In this document: positions 1 to 3,584 of the stretch, one piece after another
Position numbering within the stretch: the stretch's first letter is position 1
Layout: each line of letters begins with the position of its first letter
Assembly: GCA_003567115.1 (NCBI GenBank)
Contig: PXAP01000013.1
Coordinates: forward strand, 1 to 6,257
Length of the DNA stretch: 6,257 bases
From: Bacteroidota bacterium
GTDB lineage: Bacteria; Bacteroidota; Bacteroidia; Bacteroidales; PUMT01
Direction of reading: 5' to 3'
Notes under the pieces: generated by a model
Seen by the model: only the letters and a program-made list of their open reading frames with translations
What the model was told of the DNA's origin: nothing
Database searches by the model: none
Program-made: the position numbers and the translations under genes

Positions 1-68
1 AACGGATTGAAAGCATTATTTTCAGATTATTGGCATGGCAACCTCATGACAATAAATTTGCGCTCTAA
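1..68 (+). CDS. C-terminal end of an unidentified upstream gene (partial)
   Basis: Reading from base 3 gives 21 codons open from the window edge to a TAA at 66-68, with the protein ending ...LLAWQPHDNKFAL. The composition looks like ordinary protein, and the stop lies 26 nt before a strong hairpin plus T-tract (95-140), as expected for a gene end followed by its terminator. Another frame (from base 1) is also open, to about 128, but it runs into that hairpin and gives a less protein-like ending. The fragment is too short to name a family. A purely intergenic reading remains possible. Confidence 0.35.
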   Translation, partial: RIESIIFRLLAWQPHDNKFAL

Positions 69-77
69 GTTAAAGCG
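61..77. repeat. imperfect palindrome over the putative stop codon
   Basis: CGCT-c-TAA-g-TTA-a-AGCG is a near-perfect dyad, with seven paired positions each side of a central G and one mismatched pair. It overlaps the putative upstream stop codon. It may be chance or a minor part of the following terminator region. Confidence 0.25.
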
Positions 78-86
78 AAGCGGTTC

Positions 87-147
87 CTCCTGTCAGTCAA
101 AATTTTGTAACTTCTTTACGAAATTTTGACTCTTGTTTTTACAGGAG
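87..147 (+). terminator. long A/T-rich stem-loop with T-tract, probable terminator of upstream gene
   Basis: Bases 95-110 pair with 116-131 as a continuous 16-bp stem (one G-U pair) around the loop CTTCT. The 3' arm is followed by CTTGTTTTT (132-140), so the unit resembles a Rho-independent terminator with an unusually A/T-rich stem. A second, outer pairing (CTCCTGT 87-93 with ACAGGAG 141-147) encloses the whole, so the DNA could also extrude as a cruciform or work in both directions. It sits between the putative end of an upstream gene and the lysC leader. Confidence 0.6.
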
Positions 148-186
148 AAATATAATCAAAAGTAGGAAAAATCGCCGAAAAAGAGA

Positions 187-315
187 TAATGCCCGGCGGT
201 CCCGGCAATCAATTTATAGTCCCGGCCTGAGCGGGGCAGCAGTATTTTTTATTTGCATGGCAAAAGGTTTTCCGCCGGGAGCGACTGGTTAAAAAAAATA
301 GTCCGGCCGGCATTA
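187..315. repeat. GC-rich nested inverted repeats in the lysC leader
   Basis: CCCGGCGG (192-199) is perfectly complementary to CCGCCGGG (272-279). TAATGCC (187-193) is complementary to GGCATTA (309-315). The two pairings share bases 192-193, so they are nearly nested and partly competing. Between them the hexamer CCCGGC recurs (192-197, 201-206, 221-226), and a G-run, GCGGGGC, lies at 231-237. The GC-rich blocks stand out from an otherwise A/T-rich spacer. The element could be a structured 5' leader RNA or a REP-like intergenic repeat; one copy cannot decide. Confidence 0.5.
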
Positions 316-364
316 CCTGTAAATCAGTTACCTTAATTTTCCGGGAACTGCAGATTTTGTTAAA

Positions 365-396
365 AATTAAACATCAGGTTAAATAAATGTTTAATT
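365..396. repeat. 10-bp perfect inverted repeat
   Basis: AATTAAACAT (365-374) and ATGTTTAATT (387-396) are exact reverse complements separated by 12 nt. The position, 62-93 nt before the lysC start, suits either a dimeric repressor operator or a weak RNA hairpin. No known binding motif was recognised. Confidence 0.45.
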
Positions 397-399
397 AAG

Positions 400-424
400 C
401 TGAAATATTTTTCAGTTTATTATT
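400..424 (+). promoter_or_regulatory. small hairpin followed by T-rich run before lysC
   Basis: CTGAAA (400-405) pairs with TTTCAG (410-415) around TATT and is followed by TTTATTATT. It lies directly after the 10-bp inverted repeat and about 40 nt before the lysC start. The weak 6-bp stem makes it a poor terminator alone; it may be part of a leader structure. Confidence 0.25.
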
Positions 425-457
425 GCTTTGTTTTCTTTGCAAAAATTATATTTTGTT

Positions 458-1810
458 ATGATTGTAATGAAATTTGGAGGGACTTCCCTCGGTAATACAG
501 AAAGAATAAGGCATGTTGCCGGTCTTATAGAGAGAAAAGATAACTGTTTTGTGGTATGTTCTGCCATGAGGGGTGTTACTGACATCCTGGTTGAGGCTGC
601 AGGATTATGGAAACAGGGAATTAAGGAAGAAGCCTGTAAATTACTTGAGAATATGAGGGTAAATTTCAGGCAGACCTGCTATGAGCTTTTTAATGATACC
701 GAATTAGCGGGGAAAACAATCAATCTGGTCAACGAGCATTTTGATATAATTCAAAGCCGTCTTGAAGGTGAGTATGACCTGCATGAAGAGAACCGGCTGC
801 TGGCCGGGGGGGAGATAATCACATCTGAAATAATTGCCTTTTACCTGAATTCTATAGATATACCGGTTAAATGGCTTAATGCACTTGATTTCATAAGAAC
901 GGGAGTTGACGGTGAACCCTCGGTCAGTGATATCAGTAAAAGGCTTAAGGGCATTATTGGTGAGAACCCCCGGGGCAGGTTCATAACACAGGGATATATC
1001 TGTCTTGATCATGCAGAAAATACCGCTAACCTGAAAAGAGGCGGCAGTGACTATACCGCTACTCTTGCCGGAGCCGCTTTACAGGCAGAGATTATAGAAA
1101 TATGGACCGATATAGACGGGGTAAGGAATAATGACCCCAGGATTGTTGAAGAGACCTTTCCGGTAAGGGAATTGTCGTTTGATGAGGCTGCAGAGCTTGC
1201 CTATTTCGGTGCAAAGATTTTACATCCTTCATGCGTTTGGCCGGCAAGCAGTAATGATATTGCCATTCAGCTCAAAAACACCATGGATCCTGATTCGCCC
1301 GGCACCACAATACGTTCGGGTATTGAAAAAAAAGGTATAACAGCCGTGGCGGCAAAGGAGGGTATAACGGCAATAAGAATCAGATCGGACAGGATGCTCA
1401 ATGCTTACGGGTTTTTAAACCGCATATTTGCAATATTTGAAAAATATAAAACAGCTATTGATGTTATAACTACCTCTGAAGTTTCTGTTTCTGTTACCAT
1501 TGATAATTCACATTATCTGAAAGAAATTGAAACTGAACTAAGGAACCTGGGTGATGTAAAAACAGAAACCGGCCAGGCTATAGTTTGTGTGGTAGGAGAT
1601 GTACTGGAGCAGCATAAGGGCCATGCGGTTAAAATCCTTGAATCGCTCATGCCTTTTAACGTTAATATGATATCTTACGGCGGTAGCAGGAATAATATCA
1701 GCATTGTTGTTCCGGCAGAACAAAAACAGGACATTCTGCGTTCATTAAACAGCTTTTTATTTACCGATCATTCAAAAACCACCGGTTCATGGTTGATTTC
1801 ACAGGCATAA
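458..1810 (+). CDS. lysC: aspartate kinase (aspartokinase), lysine-branch isozyme
   Basis: This enzyme phosphorylates L-aspartate with ATP to 4-aspartyl phosphate, the committed cytoplasmic step towards lysine/diaminopimelate, threonine and methionine. The 450-residue product has the amino acid kinase fold first: KFGGTSLG at residues 5-12, RGGSDYT at 194-200 and the nucleotide-site stretch WTDIDGV..NDPR at 216-228, then an AAELAYFGAKILHP segment. The C-terminal third, from about residue 300, resembles the paired ACT regulatory domains that usually bind lysine or threonine in this family. Length matches the roughly 450-residue E. coli LysC type. I chose ATG 458 because homologues begin two to four residues before the KFGG motif. 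An in-frame TTG at 428 would add an unlikely hydrophobic tail, and ATG 467 is a possible alternative. No Shine-Dalgarno is visible. The last 22 nt overlap lysA, suggesting translational coupling and lysine-specific use. The feedback effector cannot be read from the sequence. Confidence 0.95.
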   Translation: MIVMKFGGTSLGNTERIRHVAGLIERKDNCFVVCSAMRGVTDILVEAAGLWKQGIKEEACKLLENMRVNFRQTCYELFNDTELAGKTINLVNEHFDIIQSRLEGEYDLHEENRLLAGGEIITSEIIAFYLNSIDIPVKWLNALDFIRTGVDGEPSVSDISKRLKGIIGENPRGRFITQGYICLDHAENTANLKRGGSDYTATLAGAALQAEIIEIWTDIDGVRNNDPRIVEETFPVRELSFDEAAELAYFGAKILHPSCVWPASSNDIAIQLKNTMDPDSPGTTIRSGIEKKGITAVAAKEGITAIRIRSDRMLNAYGFLNRIFAIFEKYKTAIDVITTSEVSVSVTIDNSHYLKEIETELRNLGDVKTETGQAIVCVVGDVLEQHKGHAVKILESLMPFNVNMISYGGSRNNISIVVPAEQKQDILRSLNSFLFTDHSKTTGSWLISQA

Positions 1811-2988
1811 AAACACCTTTCTACCTGTATGACCTTGACCTGCTCAGGGAGACAGTCTCGCGTGCATCAAAAGAAGCCGGCAAATATGGTTATTTTATAC
1901 ATTATGCCATCAAGGCAAACTACGACCCGGTAATTTCAGGGGCTATCAGGGATCATGGACTGGGGGTGGATTGTGTCAGCGGGAATGAGGTGCGTAAATC
2001 CCTTGAATTTGGTTTCTCCGAAAGGGTGATTGTTTTTGCCGGTGTTGGTAAAACTGATGAAGAGATAAAGCTTGCCCTGGATAAGGATATCTTCTGTCTG
2101 AATTGTGAATCAGTTGAAGAGCTTAAGGTAATTGAAGAATTAGCCGGGCGTTCGGGCAGGACTGCACGGGTTGCACTAAGGGTAAACCCTGCGGTTGAAG
2201 CTGAAACTCACCGGCATATATCCACCGGCATGGATGAAAACAAGTTTGGCATAAGCCTGCCGCATCTGCAGACTGCCCTGGATCTGTGCAGTGGCTCAGA
2301 ACACCTTGAATTCACCGGGCTTCATTTTCATATAGGATCACAGATTACCTCCCTGGAACCATACAGAAGGCTTTGCCGGAGGGTTAACCGGATATGGGAA
2401 CAGTATGATATATCCAAACGCGGAGGTTATATACTTAACCTTGGTGGAGGATTCGGGATTGATTACAATGATCCCGGACGAAACTCCATACCCGATTTTA
2501 AACCGTTTTTCAGATTGTTTTCTGAAAATCTGCAATTACCTGAGGGTATTGATGTTCGTTTTGAACTTGGCCGCAGCCTGGTAGGCCAGTGCGGTAAAAT
2601 AGTCACCAGCGTGCTTTATGTTAAAGAGGGTATTGATAAAAAGTTCGTTATAACCGATGCAGGGATGACCGAACTTATGAGACCCTCATTATATCAGGCA
2701 GTTCATAAAATTATCAATATAAGCTCATCAGGCAATCCTGAAACTTATGATGTTGCAGGGCCTGTTTGCGAGTCAACCGACATATTTGCCAGGGATGCAG
2801 TGCTGCCGGCAACATCGCGCGGAGACCTGCTTCAGATACTCTCCTGCGGTGCCTATGCCGAATCCATGACCCTGAATTTCAATCTTCGTGACAAGCCGGG
2901 CAAATTATATATTGCAGGAGGAGATCTTATGCCGGCAGGTGATTTGCCGGGCGAAGATTATCATAAGAAGGCAATGCACAGCAGGTAA
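1789..2988 (+). CDS. lysA: diaminopimelate decarboxylase
   Basis: This PLP enzyme decarboxylates meso-diaminopimelate to L-lysine, the last step of lysine synthesis. The 399-residue product shows the fold type III (alanine racemase-like barrel) decarboxylase signature in order. YAIKAN carries the PLP Schiff-base lysine K42; HFHIGSQ (179-185) and the phosphate-binding GGGFG (219-223) follow. Next come ELGR (259-262) and the second-subunit active-site Cys in CESTD (C327-D331), and then GAYAESM with Tyr356 near PLP. Length is slightly short of the usual 400-420. The common EPGR motif reads ELGR here. The PFYLYD segment typical of the N-terminus begins at residue 10, and no other ATG is near, so the start at 1789, inside the end of lysC, is well supported. 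The overlap is out of frame, so the two are separate proteins rather than the AK-DapDC fusion known from Xanthomonas-type bacteria. Ornithine or arginine decarboxylase is unlikely given the motifs and neighbour. Confidence 0.95.
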   Translation: MVDFTGIKTPFYLYDLDLLRETVSRASKEAGKYGYFIHYAIKANYDPVISGAIRDHGLGVDCVSGNEVRKSLEFGFSERVIVFAGVGKTDEEIKLALDKDIFCLNCESVEELKVIEELAGRSGRTARVALRVNPAVEAETHRHISTGMDENKFGISLPHLQTALDLCSGSEHLEFTGLHFHIGSQITSLEPYRRLCRRVNRIWEQYDISKRGGYILNLGGGFGIDYNDPGRNSIPDFKPFFRLFSENLQLPEGIDVRFELGRSLVGQCGKIVTSVLYVKEGIDKKFVITDAGMTELMRPSLYQAVHKIINISSSGNPETYDVAGPVCESTDIFARDAVLPATSRGDLLQILSCGAYAESMTLNFNLRDKPGKLYIAGGDLMPAGDLPGEDYHKKAMHSR

Positions 2989-3019
2989 GTTTATTTTTAA
3001 AATGGTTTAATACCACGAC

Positions 3020-3034
3020 TTTCCGGGTCGGAAA
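3020..3034. repeat. short perfect hairpin
   Basis: TTTCCG (3020-3025) and CGGAAA (3029-3034) form six pairs around GGT. No T-tract follows (TAACAAAT), so it is a weak terminator candidate; it may protect the lysA mRNA 3' end. Confidence 0.35.
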
Positions 3035-3057
3035 TAACAAATACCACAGGATACTTC

Positions 3058-3075
3058 GGGGCTCTGCCCCGGGGC
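3058..3075. repeat. GC-rich hairpin, GGGGC-TCT-GCCCC-GGGGC
   Basis: GGGGC (3058-3062) pairs with GCCCC (3066-3070) around TCT, and a second GGGGC (3071-3075) abuts it. The middle arm can therefore pair with either side, although direct back-folding onto the adjacent arm leaves no loop. Blocks of this kind are common in dispersed intergenic repeats, but no second copy lies in this window. No T-tract follows directly. Confidence 0.45.
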
Positions 3076-3076
3076 G

Positions 3077-3130
3077 GTTCATTTTTCAAATATTTTTTGG
3101 CTTTGCCGGTGAAAAAATATGTAAATGAAC
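3077..3130 (+). terminator. long imperfect hairpin, possible bidirectional terminator
   Basis: GTTCATTT (3077-3084) pairs with AAATGAAC (3123-3130). ATATTTTTT (3090-3098) pairs with AAAAAATAT (3112-3120). A small asymmetric interior loop separates the two stems, and the apical loop contains GGCTTTGCC. The A-run on the 3' side and T-run on the 5' side could supply a U-tract on the opposite strand; on the + strand a T-rich stretch appears only from about 3139. It may end the lysC-lysA transcript or be part of a repeat together with 3058-3075. Confidence 0.4.
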
Positions 3131-3142
3131 TCTTATAAATTG

Positions 3143-3170
3143 TTGTTTTTATAAAAAAATATTATTTTTG
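3143..3170 (+). promoter_or_regulatory. Bacteroidota-type promoter of the riboswitch-lysC2-metY operon
   Basis: TATTTTTG at 3163-3170 matches the -7 consensus TAnnTTTG exactly, and TTG at 3143-3145 (overlapping TTGTTG from 3140) lies 17 nt upstream as the -33 element. Transcription would start near 3176, about 30 nt before the first base of riboswitch helix P1, which is the expected geometry. The match and placement are seen in the sequence; sigma factor use is inferred. Confidence 0.65.
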
Positions 3171-3208
3171 TCGCTGATTACTGAAAAAATTCAGGCCCGT
3201 CTCCAAAA

Positions 3209-3327
3209 GGGTTTGATTTTATACAGAAGAGCTGAGAGAACAGGCTCGATGACGCTCTAGCAACCGACTCACCGGAGGAAAGGTGCTAATACCTGCCCCT
3301 TAAACAGGGAATTATAAACTCAAAACC
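3209..3327 (+). ncRNA. SAM-I-type (S-box) riboswitch aptamer
   Basis: The core carries conserved S-box segments: kink-turn GATGA (3248-3252), then GCAACC (3260-3265), then GGTGCTAAT (3282-3290). Helices can be drawn by eye. P1 is 3209-3223 with 3313-3327, 13 of 15 positions paired. P2 is AGAGC 3228-3232 with GCTCT 3254-3258, plus an inner GAG/CTC. P3 is CACC 3270-3273 with GGTG 3282-3285, and P4 is CCTG 3292-3295 with CAGG 3305-3308. S-box RNAs bind S-adenosylmethionine and normally lower expression of methionine genes when SAM is high. The downstream genes, an aspartate kinase and metY, fit this. The aptamer ends 257 nt before the kinase start codon, much further than usual. I did not model the loop pseudoknot, so assignment to SAM-I rather than a close SAM-I/IV variant is tentative. 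Confidence 0.9.
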
Positions 3328-3333
3328 GTTTAT
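3314..3333 (+). promoter_or_regulatory. alternative hairpin competing with riboswitch P1
   Basis: ATAAAC (3314-3319) pairs perfectly with GTTTAT (3328-3333) around TCAAAACC. The 5' arm and loop are the 3' strand of aptamer helix P1, so this stem and P1 exclude each other. It ends 4 nt before the ATG of the short Met-rich ORF. This is a plausible part of the switching mechanism, but six A/T-rich pairs are weak. Confidence 0.35.
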
Positions 3334-3337
3334 CATT

Positions 3338-3484
3338 ATGAAAAGTGCGTTTTTTATCAATGTAAAAATTTACCTGCCGGGGCGACCTGCTTCATCCCTG
3401 CCTGATTTTTTGTATATTCCCTTCTTTCCGCTTCTGATCCCCAAGCATATGTTTATGCGCGGCATGCCCAGCATGCATTTATAA
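3338..3484 (+). CDS. candidate 48-aa methionine-rich leader peptide
   Basis: An ATG 10 nt after the aptamer opens a 48-codon frame ending in TAA at 3482-3484. The middle is hydrophobic and proline-rich (LYIPFFPLLIP). The end reads HMFMRGMPSMHL, with four Met codons (3449, 3455, 3464, 3473) within ten codons, close to the stop. The stop lies 23 nt before an intrinsic terminator that precedes an aspartate kinase-metY operon. That is the arrangement of a classical attenuator leader peptide whose regulatory amino acid would be methionine. Against it, the ATGs fall inside short inverted repeats (GCATA/TATGC and two GCATGC), which could produce ATG by themselves. The pre-Met portion is long for a leader peptide, and no strong antiterminator was found. 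I recognise no protein family. Translation is unproven. Confidence 0.25.
   Translation: MKSAFFINVKIYLPGRPASSLPDFLYIPFFPLLIPKHMFMRGMPSMHL
3445..3476. repeat. cluster of small palindromes (GCATA/TATGC, two GCATGC)
   Basis: GCATA (3445-3449) pairs with TATGC (3454-3458) around TGTT. The palindrome GCATGC occurs at 3462-3467 (inside GGCATGCC) and 3471-3476, so the two copies can pair with each other only across a very short spacer. This may be leader RNA structure or a protein-binding site, and it supplies the ATG triplets of the short ORF above. Confidence 0.4.
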
Positions 3485-3486
3485 TC

Positions 3487-3500
3487 CCCTTATTGCAGGG
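3487..3500 (+). promoter_or_regulatory. small hairpin between short ORF stop and terminator
   Basis: CCCT (3487-3490) pairs with AGGG (3497-3500) around TATTGC, immediately after the short ORF stop codon. GCAG (3495-3498) could alternatively pair with CTGC (3524-3527), reaching into the 3' half of the terminator. Either pairing is only four base pairs, so a role as pause site or antiterminator is speculative. Confidence 0.2.
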
Positions 3501-3507
3501 TTGTTAT

Positions 3508-3543
3508 ACCATACCGGTCAAGGCTGCCGGTCAATGGTTTTTT
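3508..3543 (+). terminator. intrinsic terminator/attenuator upstream of the second aspartate kinase
   Basis: ACCAT (3508-3512) pairs with ATGGT (3534-3538) and ACCGG (3513-3517) pairs with CCGGT (3527-3531). This gives ten pairs with a two-base bulge (CA, 3532-3533) and a 9-nt loop. Six T residues (3538-3543) follow at once. This is a canonical Rho-independent shape, lying 180 nt after the riboswitch and 41 nt before the kinase start. Its position inside the leader, rather than after a gene, implies regulated read-through by the riboswitch, the short ORF, or both. A copy of CCGGTCAA occurs in each half (3514-3521 and 3527-3534). Confidence 0.7.
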
Positions 3544-3584
3544 ATGTTGTAAATAATTTTTTCAATTCTTTAAATCATACTCTC

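Larger units (their letters stand above)
148..457 (+). other. gene-free leader upstream of lysC
   Basis: This stretch of about 310 nt has no convincing coding sequence. It contains the GC-rich inverted repeats and A/T-rich hairpins listed separately. No close match to the Bacteroidota TAnnTTTG -7 element was found. The nearest are seven-of-eight variants such as TTTATTTG (248-255) and TTGCTTTG (423-430). No lysine riboswitch, T-box or Lys/Thr-rich leader peptide is recognisable, so the control of the downstream lysC-lysA pair is not explained by any element I can name. Confidence 0.6.
2989..3142 (+). other. intergenic spacer after lysA with clustered hairpins
   Basis: No gene is visible between the lysA stop and the next promoter. 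The spacer carries three separate hairpins (3020-3034, 3058-3075, 3077-3130) and an 8-nt direct repeat AATACCAC at 3009-3016 and 3040-3047. The dense secondary structure suits the end of the lysC-lysA transcript or an inserted REP-like repeat. Confidence 0.5.

Noticed and set aside
1..128. Frame-1 reading as the upstream gene end
   Set aside because: It is open to about 128 but runs through the 16-bp hairpin; the frame ending at 68 is better placed relative to the terminator.
257..292. 11-aa ORF (MAKGFPPGATG) as an attenuator leader peptide for lysC
   Set aside because: It contains one Lys and one Thr only, with no run of regulatory codons, and its sequence is largely explained by the GC-rich inverted repeat arm 272-279.
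428..457. N-terminal extension of lysC from TTG 428
   Set aside because: It adds ten residues (FSLQKLYFV-like) not found before the KFGG motif in the family; ATG 458 gives the normal N-terminus.
148..457. Lysine riboswitch upstream of lysC-lysA
   Set aside because: I looked for the conserved L-box core segments and did not find them; the GC-rich repeats do not resemble that aptamer.
704..1012. 102-codon open frame on the - strand
   Set aside because: It is antisense to the kinase domain of lysC and has no recognisable motif.
1789..1810. Programmed frameshift producing a LysC-LysA fusion
   Set aside because: No convincing slippery heptamer with a downstream structure was seen in the overlap, and lysA has its own ATG; overlap with re-initiation is simpler.
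3501..3584. N-terminal extension of the second aspartate kinase from TTG 3501
   Set aside because: The extension would encode the stem and T-tract of the intrinsic terminator 3508-3543, and MSYKVIKFGG at 3585 fits the family start.
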